This document shows positions 1 through 9,153 of a stretch of DNA of 64,000 nt, piece after piece (the stretch's first letter is position 1; the number at the start of each line of letters is the position of its first letter). Position numbers and translations under genes: made by a program. Origin of the DNA: Candidatus Bathyarchaeota archaeon (GTDB taxonomy: Archaea > Thermoproteota > Bathyarchaeia > Bathyarchaeales > Bathycorpusculaceae); assembly GCA_026014665.1 (NCBI GenBank), contig JAOZHX010000034.1, positions 62,001-126,000 of the forward strand. Reading direction: 5' to 3'. The notes under the pieces were generated by a model. It searched no databases and had not been told where the DNA came from. It was given only the letters and a program-made list of their open reading frames with translations.

Positions 1-2
1 TG

Positions 3-944
3 ACCGAATTAAACAAAGGCGATGTCGTTTCATTTGCCATTCAACGTGATCGTTCTTTAGTTGTCTATCCAGGTTCAAGGAAAAAGTCAGATAATAAGGA
101 AATCACCATCCACGTTGCGCAAAATGATGAGCAAGCTCTGATTTCAAGGCGAATAGTCGGGTGCTATTTGAACGGTTACAGCGGGATAAGGCTCATCTCT
201 CAAAACATCTTCTCCATGCAACAAAGAAAGTGGATCAGAAACATAGCTGGAGTACTGTACATGAGAATCATGGAATCTGACGCAAAATCCATCTACATGC
301 AGGCGCTTATAGATGAATCCAAAGCATCGCTTGAACAAGCCATCGAAAGAATGCGCTTGATCTCCCTGTCGATGTGTGAAGATGCATTCACAGCCTTAAA
401 GAACAACAACATCGACTTGGCGAAATCAGTCTTCTCCATGGTTGCCGATGCGGATCACTTCACCTTTTTTATCCTACGATTACTTCGAAACGCCGCACAA
501 AACTCAGTTCTTGCAAACGAACTCCATGTAGACCCATTAGATTGCATGGACCATGAAACCCTGGTCGACTCCATGGAATACGCCGCTCACAGCGCAGCAG
601 ACCTGGCAAGGCAAATAACATTACAGGGAGAAGAAGAAAAAATTCCAAACGAAATTTGCGAACTATTGAGTACAGCGGGAGCATTAGCAGTTGACATGTA
701 TACGAAAGCTATCAATACATTCTTTTCTAAAGATGATCAAACAGCCGTTGAAATCTTAAAAAACCAGCAGAAAATTGAGGCGCTCGACGCAGATATAGCT
801 TTACAAGCGTTCACAATTAAGCAGAAAAACGCTCGATTAGCAAGAATGATATGTTCGATACGTGAAAATATAAAAAAAATAGCGGATAGCGCGGCTGATA
901 TCGCGAAGATTTCGATAAACCGCGCCTTTAAGGCTTCTCATTAG
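3..944 (+). CDS. AbrB-PhoU family phosphate-type regulator (5' partial)
   Basis: The frame is open from base 3, so the start lies upstream of the window; the TTG at 168 is internal. The first visible ~50 residues (LNKGDVVSFAIQRDRSL) look like the second half of an AbrB/SpoVT swapped-hairpin DNA-binding domain. The rest is helical and rich in Glu and Lys, with the two-repeat pattern of PhoU proteins. Archaeal AbrB-PhoU proteins are thought to sense or regulate phosphate uptake; that role is taken from the family, and no Pst transporter is visible here. The 3' end overlaps the convergent downstream gene by 17 bp. Confidence 0.75.
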   Translation, partial: TELNKGDVVSFAIQRDRSLVVYPGSRKKSDNKEITIHVAQNDEQALISRRIVGCYLNGYSGIRLISQNIFSMQQRKWIRNIAGVLYMRIMESDAKSIYMQALIDESKASLEQAIERMRLISLSMCEDAFTALKNNNIDLAKSVFSMVADADHFTFFILRLLRNAAQNSVLANELHVDPLDCMDHETLVDSMEYAAHSAADLARQITLQGEEEKIPNEICELLSTAGALAVDMYTKAINTFFSKDDQTAVEILKNQQKIEALDADIALQAFTIKQKNARLARMICSIRENIKKIADSAADIAKISINRAFKASH

Positions 945-2649
945 AACCTTTGGAAGCGTAGTTTAAGGTCAAAGCCATTTTGGCGGGAAAGAGGTCTTTC
1001 TCTAGCAGTTTTCGGGCAAGCGGCAACGCGACATTGTAGTTGTAAATGTCCTTGCCAGAGCTTTTTGCTTCACGGAGGATTTCCTTTTCCAGTTTATGCT
1101 TTAATTCGCCAACGGCAAGTGCACCGATGGTGAAGATTCCGGGTAGCATTTCTCTCATGTCATCTTTTTGATCGATTCCTTCGACGCCTAGGGGTGGAAC
1201 AGCGTTTATGTCAAGAATCACTTTCATATGTTTGACTTCGTCGAGCATGCTTTTGTCTATGATTCTAACTCCCCTTATGCCCGCACACATGATTACGTCT
1301 GCTTTTTTGAGGACTTCTATTTTGGTTGCTGCGTTGGGAGCAAAGATACCTTGCACTTGCACTCCATGATCCTTGGCGAGAAGTTTTGCGATTCCTTCGA
1401 CGTGTTCTTTCCCATCGACTCGTTTAGGGTTTAAGCTGACAATCATGACTGGGCAGCCCATCTTAGCTAAGAGGACGGCTGCGATTTGTCCGACTGCTCC
1501 TGTTCCCATGATGGCGCAGGTTTTATCTTTCAATTCTCCAAGCTTGTTGGTTAAAAGTGCATTCTCAGCTTTGGCAACCATGGCAGCGGCAGTTGTGTAG
1601 GCTCCTGCTGGGTCAATAATTATATTCCCCTTAAACGGCGGGAACATGACGTTCTTCATGGCTTCTAAGACTTCCTCTGCTCTTTCAGCGTTTTTCCCTC
1701 CGATCATGAAGACTGTGTTTTTGGCGCCTTTTGGTCCTCTGGAAAGTAACGCGTCCAATGCCACTGTTTTGCTGTCTTCAGCCGTAACGTTTTCGTACGG
1801 AATGACGGCGTCATAGCCTGCGTCGTAGGCCATGCAAATGTCGAAGGGGCTGGCTTTTGTGTCTGTATCTAGGTAGAACAGCAAGTACGGCGGGTTTTCC
1901 CCTGCTTTGCCTATGACAGGTTTAACTTGAACCTGGATGGATTGTAACCAGTTATTTAGCTCAGATGCCGATGGCACTTCAGCAGTCGCTGATATGACTT
2001 TCTTAGAGAGTTTTGCAACTTCGACTTTCACGTTCAACTGTTCTAAAAGCTGTTTAATTCCAGCCACATGATTTGGACTGCATATAAACAAGCAGGTGAT
2101 TTCTTCTTTGCCTTGGATTTCCCGGGCATGATTCATTATTCCCATCGCCATCCAGCTTTCTCGAATAGCGAAGTTGAGTTCAGTCTCTTGTTCTTCAATC
2201 TCTGATTGCAAACTCTGACCGTAAGCAATCAGGTACTCTTTCTCCATGGATCCATCGTTAACGTTTTTCTTAGATAAGGCATCTACGGCTTTGACAACTT
2301 GGTCCCGTAACTCAATCTTCTTATCTAGAGCAGTCGCCACGTAGTTCTTTGCATTTTCATCTATCTCAACAGGGAAGTAGGGGATGTTGCTTTTTTGGAA
2401 GACTTGGGCCACGATATTGTCTTCATAGAACTCCTTGGGAGAACGCATGCCTAACTCTTCAGCTGCAAAATCCACTTTGACTTTAGATACAACAGTTTCT
2501 ACGAATTTGAAGAAGCCGATTGATGGTTTGAAAAGCGGGTTTGAGGCGGACGTTGGCTTAGCAATTTGGAATGGTTCGTTGTATTCTTTCTCGATGATCA
2601 AGGCGTTAAGTTTCTTTTTTGTTAATGGTTTTAATTCGAGTGTTTCCAT
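928..2649 (-). CDS. mtdB: MtdB-like NAD(P)-dependent methylene-H4MPT dehydrogenase with extra N-terminal region
   Basis: Residues ~253-573 match MtdB-type methylene-tetrahydromethanopterin dehydrogenase. There is a start block LLFYLDTDTKASPFD, a substrate-binding block with PYENVT, and a Rossmann nucleotide site GTGAVGQ near residue 382. It would interconvert methylene- and methenyl-H4MPT with NAD(P) in the cytosolic C1 pathway. Known MtdB proteins are about 290 residues; this one is 573. Residues 1-250 are helical, charged and not recognised; the block RESWMAMGIM...SPNHVAGIKQLLEQ faintly recalls TraB-type proteins, which is weak. The ATG at 2649 has its own TATA-rich upstream stretch. The F420-dependent enzyme for the same step lies immediately upstream. 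Confidence 0.85.
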   Translation of the reverse strand: METLELKPLTKKKLNALIIEKEYNEPFQIAKPTSASNPLFKPSIGFFKFVETVVSKVKVDFAAEELGMRSPKEFYEDNIVAQVFQKSNIPYFPVEIDENAKNYVATALDKKIELRDQVVKAVDALSKKNVNDGSMEKEYLIAYGQSLQSEIEEQETELNFAIRESWMAMGIMNHAREIQGKEEITCLFICSPNHVAGIKQLLEQLNVKVEVAKLSKKVISATAEVPSASELNNWLQSIQVQVKPVIGKAGENPPYLLFYLDTDTKASPFDICMAYDAGYDAVIPYENVTAEDSKTVALDALLSRGPKGAKNTVFMIGGKNAERAEEVLEAMKNVMFPPFKGNIIIDPAGAYTTAAAMVAKAENALLTNKLGELKDKTCAIMGTGAVGQIAAVLLAKMGCPVMIVSLNPKRVDGKEHVEGIAKLLAKDHGVQVQGIFAPNAATKIEVLKKADVIMCAGIRGVRIIDKSMLDEVKHMKVILDINAVPPLGVEGIDQKDDMREMLPGIFTIGALAVGELKHKLEKEILREAKSSGKDIYNYNVALPLARKLLEKDLFPAKMALTLNYASKGSNEKP

Positions 2650-2704
2650 TTTTATTACCTCGCTTAATGCAAGGGCGCTGGAAAGTATGTGCGCTGGAAA
2701 ATAT

Positions 2705-2750
2705 ATACTTAGTCGAAATATCTTATTAATCTATAAATATAGTATATACA
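2705..2750 (-). promoter_or_regulatory. AT-rich promoter region upstream of mtdB
   Basis: The 119 bp between mtd and mtdB hold an AT-rich block (reverse strand: TATACTATATTTATAG) roughly 75-100 bp before the mtdB ATG. It fits a TATA/BRE region, so mtdB may be transcribed separately from mtd. No mapped start supports this. Confidence 0.35.
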
Positions 2751-2768
2751 TAACGGCTAAGTCGCCCT

Positions 2769-3644
2769 TCAGACGCCCGTCTGCTCGGCGGGCGCCTCAT
2801 TAACGACTGCTTCTGCCATCAATTTAGTTTTGTTTTTGAGTCTGCCGTCTTTTGCGTGGGGTTTTCTAGCGACGCTGTCGTTATATTTTTCTATCTCTCG
2901 TGCTTCTTCTGCAAGTCGGGCAGCGGTTTGTGCTATTTCATGCGCTGAAGCAACTAAGGGGATGTATTTTTCACTTTCTTTTTCCACGAAGCATGCAAGT
3001 GCATTTATGTCAGCGACTTTTTCTGTCAGTCCGTAAGCTGCCATTGCTTTGGCTTTTGCATAAGGATTGCTAAAAACAGAATTATCACGAATTACCCCAA
3101 TGTCGACTACCAGTTTTGGCAAAGGTATCTTTTGTCCTGAGCCAATGGTGTGGATCACGTCGTCGATTTCGGTCTGAACGATCCTGTATACACCTGTTAT
3201 AGCCAGCACTTTGTTGACGTTGGAATTGAAGACTGCCATTTCGGTTGGGTCTAAGAACTCTTTCCTTGCTCCAATCAGAGGGTCGCCAGTGATTATGATG
3301 TAGCCTAGTCCTTGTTTTTCAATGTCTGCCTTCACCCGTTTGCCGGGAGCATCAGTGATTACTATTCCCGGTTTTCCACTGTTAGCAAAAGTTTCCCTAG
3401 CTTTAGCAGGTCCCGGTAGGGCTGTGTTTGGAGAGATTACTACAAAGAGGTCTGGGTTAAATTCCAGCATTTTTGGAAGAGCTTCCTCCACGTCTTCAAG
3501 ACCCATCTTTGAACCAGTAGTCACGGTCCGAACTTTGATATCCTTCCGGTCGGCTAATTCGTCGAGTAAAAGTTCAAGCAAGGGTGAAGTCCCTATGTTG
3601 CCACATTTGAAAATTCCAATTTTTTTGAATGGTTTCTCAGCCAT
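2769..3644 (-). CDS. mtd: F420-dependent methylenetetrahydromethanopterin dehydrogenase
   Basis: The 291 residues align in length and sequence style with Mtd (EC 1.5.98.1): an N-terminal KIGIFKCGNIGTSPLLELL block, the acidic patch region GSKMGLEDVEEALPKM, ISPNTALPGP, ITDAPGKR and GDPLIGARKEFLDPTEM. Mtd transfers hydride between methylene-H4MPT and coenzyme F420 and is cytosolic. The C-terminus carries an Ala/Glu-rich tail. It lies just upstream of an MtdB-like gene, so the cell has both an F420 and an NAD(P) enzyme for the same C1 step. That could link the F420 and NAD(P) pools or let flux run in either direction. Confidence 0.93.
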   Translation of the reverse strand: MAEKPFKKIGIFKCGNIGTSPLLELLLDELADRKDIKVRTVTTGSKMGLEDVEEALPKMLEFNPDLFVVISPNTALPGPAKARETFANSGKPGIVITDAPGKRVKADIEKQGLGYIIITGDPLIGARKEFLDPTEMAVFNSNVNKVLAITGVYRIVQTEIDDVIHTIGSGQKIPLPKLVVDIGVIRDNSVFSNPYAKAKAMAAYGLTEKVADINALACFVEKESEKYIPLVASAHEIAQTAARLAEEAREIEKYNDSVARKPHAKDGRLKNKTKLMAEAVVNEAPAEQTGV

Positions 3645-3740
3645 TTTTTCTCAGCTCTTAAAGTGGATAAGTTGGTATTTACTTTTAAGAGTTGCCTTTC
3701 AGGTTTGTTTTTTATGATTGGTTGGCCGCTATAAGAATGT

Positions 3741-3790
3741 TAATATATATAAGTATGTATCATTAATACTAATAGCAAACAGGAGACAGG
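3741..3790 (+). promoter_or_regulatory. TATA element and strong RBS before the Hsp20-like gene
   Basis: TTAATATATATAAG sits about 45 bp before the ATG at 3797, and AGGAGACAGG lies about 7 bp before the ATG. The spacing fits an archaeal TATA box, a short leader and a Shine-Dalgarno site. Confidence 0.5.
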
Positions 3791-3796
3791 ATTTTA

Positions 3797-4264
3797 ATGG
3801 ATAACTTTGATGCTTTGGAAAACATAGACGAATTCTGCAAGGTCTTGATTAAAAAAGCCAAAGACAAACCTGAAAATGTAGAAGCGAAGCATCCAGACGA
3901 AAAAATTTTCGAAAAACTTTCCATTAATATACCATATGATCCTGCAACTGAAATAAACCAAAATGTAAAACCTGAAATTGAAGAGCCCCTCGTCGATGTG
4001 TTTGATGAAGGGGACCAAGTAAGAATCCTGGTTCAGTGCCGTTGCCGAGAGCAACAGGTAACCTTTCACCCGAGTTCAGATGGAATAATTGTTTGCAGAG
4101 AAGAGTGCTACCGTGAAAGGGATGGTTCAGAGAGCTGCAGCGACGTTTGCAGAAAACTAAACATTAAAACGGATGAATTGCAATTAGAGGACATGCTGTT
4201 TGTAGTTGCCAAATGCAACAATAATAACACGCTCGAGGCAATGATTCCTAAGATTAAGAAATGA
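3797..4264 (+). CDS. Cysteine-rich Hsp20/alpha-crystallin-like protein
   Basis: It has 155 residues. After an acidic N-terminus, EEPLVDVFDEGDQVRILVQ is the usual entry into an Hsp20/GvpH-type beta-sandwich, and the C-terminal half has the expected strand pattern ending with EAMIPKIKK. The middle of the domain is odd: it holds several Cys residues (CRC, VCREEC, SCSDVC and AKC) where most small heat-shock proteins have few or none. They could bind metal or form disulfides. Family assignment is from the strand pattern and entry motif only. The gene is monocistronic with a clear RBS. Confidence 0.6.
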   Translation: MDNFDALENIDEFCKVLIKKAKDKPENVEAKHPDEKIFEKLSINIPYDPATEINQNVKPEIEEPLVDVFDEGDQVRILVQCRCREQQVTFHPSSDGIIVCREECYRERDGSESCSDVCRKLNIKTDELQLEDMLFVVAKCNNNNTLEAMIPKIKK

Positions 4265-4528
4265 GCAGGCCAATTTCAATTTCTTTTCCTGCGCTCATAT
4301 TTTTTCTGACTAGACAGTTCTTTGAAGCTAGCATGTTGATCTTTTCCCTCTAATCGCTATGAAGGCTTTTTCCGCGAATTTGCAGAAAGTGGGGTTGCGT
4401 GCGGTTGTGCTGTATCCACCCTTCGGATCAACGATTATATCTTATGTTATGGGTACTTTGCTTATAGTCGAAAATCACATAATCAAGGAAGGAGAAGCAA
4501 ACCAAAAGAATCAGGGGAATTTTAGGGC

Positions 4529-4759
4529 TTACTGAATTAACTCTATTCGCCGTTTGCCCCTTGCCATCGATGAAGTGCGAATTTTGCCGCTGACCTCAAG
4601 CTTGAGCAATAGTTCATTGAAGTCCTTGAAGCCTAAATCCTCAAACTCATCTTTAAGCTGCGCGAACAGTTCATCGTCGGTCATGTCGCCTTTTTTATTG
4701 AGGATTTCCAATAATACAAAGTAATCTGGTCTTGTCTTCCATGTTTTCATCTGCGGCAT
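4529..4759 (-). CDS. Small winged-helix-like protein
   Basis: This 76-residue protein starts MPQMKTWKTRPDYFVLLEIL and reads as helix - DMTDDELFAQL helix - DFNELLLKLEVSGKIR - basic wing RGKRRIELIQ, which suggests a winged helix. Its ATG lies 14 bp after the Cdc48 stop, so it is probably cotranscribed with and translated after Cdc48. It may be a small partner or regulator; the function is unknown. Confidence 0.6.
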   Translation of the reverse strand: MPQMKTWKTRPDYFVLLEILNKKGDMTDDELFAQLKDEFEDLGFKDFNELLLKLEVSGKIRTSSMARGKRRIELIQ

Positions 4760-4773
4760 ATAATTGCTCCTTT

Positions 4774-6969
4774 CTAAGCAACAGGGGTTGCTGGCTTTTG
4801 TACTTGTCGGATTTGCTGCATGAAACTCTTATACCACTTCTCCATATCAGGCGTAATCGATGGACCCATCTCATGCATGGCATCCTGGAAATCCTTCATG
4901 GTGACTTCACGCGAGTTTACGTCCCGTCGCAGCGCGTGCATGGCGGCTTCCCTGCAGAGCGATTCGATGTCAGCTCCAGAATAGTATTTGGTCATCAACG
5001 CCAACTGGTTTAAGTCTACGTCTTTACCAAGTGGCATGCCCTTGGTGTAGATCTTGAAGATCTGCAAGCGGCTCTTCTCGTCGGGTTCAGGCACGTAGAT
5101 TAAACGGTCAAACCTGCCTGGGCGAAGCACTGCGGAATCAACCATGTCAGGACGGTTCGTTGCGGCAATAACAACGATGTCTTGGAGCGCCACGATGCCG
5201 TCCATTTCGGTTAGCAGCTGGCTGATGACGCGTTCCGAAACGCCGCTGTCACTCATGCCCATTCCACGTCTTGGAGTAAGCGAATCTATCTCGTCCAGAA
5301 ATATGATAGCTGGCGCGGCCATCCTAGCTTTTCGAAAGACTTCACGTATGGCTTTCTCCGATTCACCCACCCATTTGCTGAACACTTCGGGGCCTTTAAT
5401 AGAGATAAAGTTGGCATCGCTTTCAGTCGCAACTGCACGTGCCAGCAGGGTTTTGCCGCAGCCTGGTGGACCATACAGCAATATGCCTTTTGGGGGACGG
5501 ATGCCTAAGCGGCTAAACATTTCTGGGTTTTTAAGCGGCCACTCAACTGCTTCTTTGAGATGTTGTTTTACATCTTCTAATCCGCCTGCATCATCCCAGT
5601 GTACAGTGGAGACTTCAATGTAGACTTCGCGCATGGCTGTCGGAGTGAGTTCTTTGTAGGCGTTTTCGAAGTCACTCATCTGTACCTCCATCTTCTCCAG
5701 CACTGCTGGTGGGATACGTTCTTCTTCAAGGTTAATTTGCGGTAAGTATCGGCGGAGTGCTTTCATGGCTGTTTCTCGGCATAACGCTGAGAGGTCGGCA
5801 CCTGTGTAGCCATGTGTCATTTCGGCAAGTCGGTCGAGGTTAACTCCTTCGCCTTTTTCGCCTTCTTTATAGGGGACAAGCGGCATGCCGCGGGTATGAA
5901 TCTGCAAGACTTCGTAGCGCCCTTTCTTATCTGGAACACTGATTTCTATTTCTCGGTCAAACCTTCCAGGTCGGCGTAGAGCTGGGTCGAGTGCTCCAGG
6001 TCGGTTGGTCGCACCTATGACTATAACGTTTCCTCTGCCCGATAAGCCGTCCATAAGTGCGAGCAGTTGCGCCACAACTCGTCGCTCGACTTCGCCCGTG
6101 ACTTCTTCACGTTTGGGGGCGATGGCGTCAAGTTCGTCGACGAATATTATGCTTGGGGCGTTTTGTTGGGCTTGCTGAAAAATCTCTCTGAGCCTCGCTT
6201 CTGATTCACCGTAGAATTTGCTCATGATTTCTGGGCCGTTGATGCTGTAAAAGTTGGCTTCCGATTCGTTTGCGACTGCTCGAGCGAGGAGGGTTTTGCC
6301 GCAGCCTGGTGGACCATGAAGCAGGACGCCTTTGGGCGGTTCGATGCCTAGGCGCTGGAACAGCTCTGGGTGGCGAAGCGGCAGTTCCACCATTTCTCGT
6401 ACGCGTTGGATTTCTTCATGAAGCCCACCGATGTCTTCGTATGTTGTGCGTGGTAAGCCTTTGCCTTCTGGTGCAGGTTCGTTGAGGATGGCTAGGCGGG
6501 TTTCGGTTGTTACTTTTACGATGCCGTGTGGGCGTGTTTTGGAGACGGTGAAGGGGATAGCGTGCCCCAGCATCATGACAAGGGTGGTGTCGCCTTCGAC
6601 TAAAGTGCGCTCCATAAGGCGGTTTTTCACGAAGTTGGTAAAATCATCATCTACGTTAAGGCGCATATCTACAGGAGCCAGCGTTAGGCTTAACGCAGTT
6701 TTGACTTTTGCTGGTCGGACCACAACGTATTCGTTTATAGCCACGCCGCAGTTTTTGCGGGTGTAACCGTCGATACGTATGATGTCGCGATTTTGGTCTT
6801 CACTGTAGGCTGGCCATGCAATAGCACTCGTAGTGCGTTTGTTTATGATTTCGATGACATCTCCGGCGCTGATGCCGAGTTTTTGCATGGTTCGCTGATC
6901 GATGCGGGCGATTCCTCTGCCGACATCTCTTTGCCTTGCGTCTCCAACGCGTAACTGCACTTCGCTCAT
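4774..6969 (-). CDS. Cdc48/VAT-type AAA+ unfoldase
   Basis: The 731 residues carry the complete archaeal VAT layout: an N-terminal substrate/cofactor domain (1-~185, double-psi beta-barrel [19 protein letters not shown]) and two AAA modules. The first Walker A is GPPGCGKT at ~219-226 with Walker [16 protein letters not shown]. The second has another GPPGCGKT and [15 protein letters not shown], and both have arginine-finger regions (ATNRP...RRPGRFD). The C-terminus lacks the HbYX-type ending expected for docking to a proteasome. It is a cytosolic ATP-driven unfoldase working with proteasomes or ubiquitin-like systems. Confidence 0.95.
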   Translation of the reverse strand: MSEVQLRVGDARQRDVGRGIARIDQRTMQKLGISAGDVIEIINKRTTSAIAWPAYSEDQNRDIIRIDGYTRKNCGVAINEYVVVRPAKVKTALSLTLAPVDMRLNVDDDFTNFVKNRLMERTLVEGDTTLVMMLGHAIPFTVSKTRPHGIVKVTTETRLAILNEPAPEGKGLPRTTYEDIGGLHEEIQRVREMVELPLRHPELFQRLGIEPPKGVLLHGPPGCGKTLLARAVANESEANFYSINGPEIMSKFYGESEARLREIFQQAQQNAPSIIFVDELDAIAPKREEVTGEVERRVVAQLLALMDGLSGRGNVIVIGATNRPGALDPALRRPGRFDREIEISVPDKKGRYEVLQIHTRGMPLVPYKEGEKGEGVNLDRLAEMTHGYTGADLSALCRETAMKALRRYLPQINLEEERIPPAVLEKMEVQMSDFENAYKELTPTAMREVYIEVSTVHWDDAGGLEDVKQHLKEAVEWPLKNPEMFSRLGIRPPKGILLYGPPGCGKTLLARAVATESDANFISIKGPEVFSKWVGESEKAIREVFRKARMAAPAIIFLDEIDSLTPRRGMGMSDSGVSERVISQLLTEMDGIVALQDIVVIAATNRPDMVDSAVLRPGRFDRLIYVPEPDEKSRLQIFKIYTKGMPLGKDVDLNQLALMTKYYSGADIESLCREAAMHALRRDVNSREVTMKDFQDAMHEMGPSITPDMEKWYKSFMQQIRQVQKPATPVA

Positions 6970-7097
6970 TTAGAATTTCTCCAAATAATATCTTATGAGT
7001 GGATGTGTGGTTGAAAAAGGAACGATATTATATATAAACTTTAAAGCGTAATGGTTGTTACTTTCAGGTGCTTGTTTAAAAAGAATTGTTAGTTGGT

Positions 7098-7373
7098 TTA
7101 GCGGCTTGTTCTTCGGATGTTGAAGGTTTGCGCTTGGCTTACACCAGGGATCTTCGCTAGGGCGGTTTCGAATTCGTCGACGATGCCATGTTTGTCCTCT
7201 GGGAATTTTACCTGGACTAGGAGAGCTTTGAGTCCAAAAGCAACTGGTTCTTCTCCCCAACCTTCTATGCTACTGAATTCAGGCAGAATAGCTGTTATCT
7301 GCTTTTTGAGAGCGTCGAAGTTTTCGACGATGTCTTCGGGAAAGACTTTGTAGACTACAAGAACACTACCCAT
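7098..7373 (-). CDS. Elongation factor 1-beta
   Basis: The 91 residues starting MGSVLVVYKVFPED match aEF-1B, the guanine-nucleotide exchange factor that recharges EF-1 alpha with GTP. The block EEPVAFGLKALLVQVKFPED and the C-terminal region with VSQAQTFNIRR are family features. A longer in-frame reading exists but would overlap the zinc-finger gene upstream; the ATG at 7373 gives the normal family length. The zinc-finger gene ends 10 bp upstream, an order common in archaea. Confidence 0.93.
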   Translation of the reverse strand: MGSVLVVYKVFPEDIVENFDALKKQITAILPEFSSIEGWGEEPVAFGLKALLVQVKFPEDKHGIVDEFETALAKIPGVSQAQTFNIRRTSR

Positions 7374-7383
7374 TTTTATCGCC

Positions 7384-7563
7384 TTACGGTCCTTGGAATC
7401 CGCATTTGGGACATTTGTAGAGTCTGCCGAATTTGCGGCATTTGCCGTCACGTTTGATTTGGATTTCGCCACAGTTTGGACATAGGAATTTAGTGGATTC
7501 GCTGCCCGGCGGGATTGGTTTTCCGCAACTTGTGCATGTAACGAGGGACAGTTTTTCTGACAT
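7384..7563 (-). CDS. Small archaeal zinc-finger protein (HVO_2753-like)
   Basis: About 59 residues with four Cys pairs: CTSCGKP, CPNCGEI, C-R-K with CPKCGFQ. These form two zinc ribbons, as in the HVO_2753 family of tiny archaeal zinc-finger proteins that neighbour EF-1 beta. A GTG three codons earlier (7572) is an alternative start; the ATG at 7563 is preferred. A nucleic-acid or ribosome-associated role is likely from the family. Confidence 0.85.
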   Translation of the reverse strand: MSEKLSLVTCTSCGKPIPPGSESTKFLCPNCGEIQIKRDGKCRKFGRLYKCPKCGFQGP

Positions 7564-7819
7564 AACTGACACTTCTTGCCCGAAATAATGTAAGGGTTCC
7601 TTATATCTGCTATGCTCAAATTCACGGTTTTAGTGCCGAGAGTGCTGGCTTACGTTGGTTAGCCCCCTTTAGGCAAAAAAATTGTGCAGTTATGGTTGTT
7701 TTTTGTTTTTTAAAACTAAGTGCTCGTTGATTGTGTAGTTTGCAACAAAGCGCACGATTGAACAACTTTGTCACGTTCCCATAGATAGGGGGAGGGGGGT
7801 CTGTAGAGAGCAACGGTTG

Positions 7820-9139
7820 TTATGGTGTTAATCTAACTCTATCTCGTGGGAAGAGTGTGACTTCTCGGATGTTTTTTTTGCCCGTCAATATCATGGTTAA
7901 ACGTTCGAGGCCGATTGCCCATCCTGCGTGCGGTGGCATGCCAAAGTCGAAGGCTTGCAGATGAGATTTGAAGGAATCGGGGTTGAGGCCTTTTTCTTTT
8001 AAGCGTTCGATGAGTTGTTCTTTTTGGGAGATTCTGGTTCCGCCCGATACTAATTCAATGTAGCGCCACATTAAATCAAAGCCTTCACAGACTTCCGGCT
8101 TATCTTCCCGTGGTTTGATGTAGAACGCTTTAGCATGTGTGGGCCAGTCTGTGATGAAGTAGAAGAAGGGATAGAGTTTGCCCAATTCCCTGAAAGCTTC
8201 TGTAGGTATGTCTTCGCCCCATGGAATTGTGATACCAGTTGTTTTGAGGTCTTCAAGGACTTGGTCGTAGGTTAAACGTTTGAAAGGAAGTTGAGGAACT
8301 TCGAATTTGTAGCCAAGCACCTTGAGTTCCTTGGTACAAGTTTCTTTCACGGTGAGGCAGGTGTGATAGATCACTTGTTCTAAGAGCGCCATAACGTCTT
8401 TAGCATCTGCAAAAGCCTGCTCTATGTCAACGGAGGTAAATTCGCTTAAGTGCCTTCTTGTGTGGGATTCTTCAGCCCGAAAGAAAGGTCCGACCTCAAA
8501 CACTTTCTCAAAACTCAACGTTAACTCTTCTTTGTAGAGTTGGGGACTCTGCGCAAGGTACGCCTTTTGCCCAAAATAATCGACACAAAACAATTGTGCT
8601 CCACCTTCGGTTGCAGAGGCGATTATGCGTGGCGTATGAGTCTCAAGGAACCCTTTACCAAAAAGGAAGCTACGGATTGCTTGGAGGGCAGTGTGCTGAA
8701 TTCTGAATGCAGCAAGGTTCTTTTCAAGCGTAAGGTCAAGGGGTCTTGCGTCTAAACGGGCTTCTATGTTTGCAGGAGTTTTTCCTGTAATATCCAGGGG
8801 CAGCTGTTCGGTGGCCGTGCCCAAGATTTTGACGTCACTAGGTATGATTTCGATGCCTCGTGGAGTCATACTCGTCTTCTTAACCATGCCTTTTAAGGCA
8901 ATACTGAACCGTTTCTGAAGAAAATTGGTTTTTGTTAAAACTTCAGGATGAACTCTTTTTTTGGGGATAGTGAGTTGTATTGTGCCTTCGCGATCTTGGA
9001 GGATGAAAAAGCGGATGCCGCCGAGATCGCGGATGTCTTGGATCCAACCAAAAAGAGTGACTTCCTGCCCGTCTAAATCAGGTGTTATTTGGCTTGTATA
9101 ATGTGTTCTATTCCAGTCACCGATTGAGTCCAAGTTCAT
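7820..9139 (-). CDS. aspS: Aspartyl-tRNA synthetase (archaeal type)
   Basis: The 439 residues comprise an OB-fold anticodon-binding domain (GQEVTLFGWIQDIRDLG), then the class II core. Motif 2 is GPFFRAEESHTRRHLSEF and motif 3 is GWAIGLERLTMILTG, ending EVTLFPRDRVRLTP. It is the short archaeal/eukaryotic form without the bacterial insertion. It charges tRNA-Asp, and possibly tRNA-Asn if non-discriminating; that cannot be settled from sequence alone, and no GatCAB genes are in this window. It is probably cotranscribed with the KH-domain gene 14 bp upstream. Confidence 0.95.
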   Translation of the reverse strand: MNLDSIGDWNRTHYTSQITPDLDGQEVTLFGWIQDIRDLGGIRFFILQDREGTIQLTIPKKRVHPEVLTKTNFLQKRFSIALKGMVKKTSMTPRGIEIIPSDVKILGTATEQLPLDITGKTPANIEARLDARPLDLTLEKNLAAFRIQHTALQAIRSFLFGKGFLETHTPRIIASATEGGAQLFCVDYFGQKAYLAQSPQLYKEELTLSFEKVFEVGPFFRAEESHTRRHLSEFTSVDIEQAFADAKDVMALLEQVIYHTCLTVKETCTKELKVLGYKFEVPQLPFKRLTYDQVLEDLKTTGITIPWGEDIPTEAFRELGKLYPFFYFITDWPTHAKAFYIKPREDKPEVCEGFDLMWRYIELVSGGTRISQKEQLIERLKEKGLNPDSFKSHLQAFDFGMPPHAGWAIGLERLTMILTGKKNIREVTLFPRDRVRLTP

Positions 9140-9153
9140 GGTGTTTGCACCTG

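Noticed and set aside
144-338. Reverse-strand frame under the PhoU-like gene
   Set aside because: It is a shadow of the coding strand with no RBS or family pattern.
3322-3717. Plus-strand frame over mtd
   Set aside because: It is antisense to a clear mtd gene, with Ser/Arg-rich composition typical of shadows.
6970-7260. Reverse-strand frame overlapping EF-1 beta
   Set aside because: It is a different frame of the same strand over a clear EF-1 beta gene, and the product is compositionally odd.
7622-7813. 63-codon minus-strand frame between aspS and the zinc finger gene
   Set aside because: There is no start signal and no family pattern. The segment is GC-rich with a G-run and looks like spacer.
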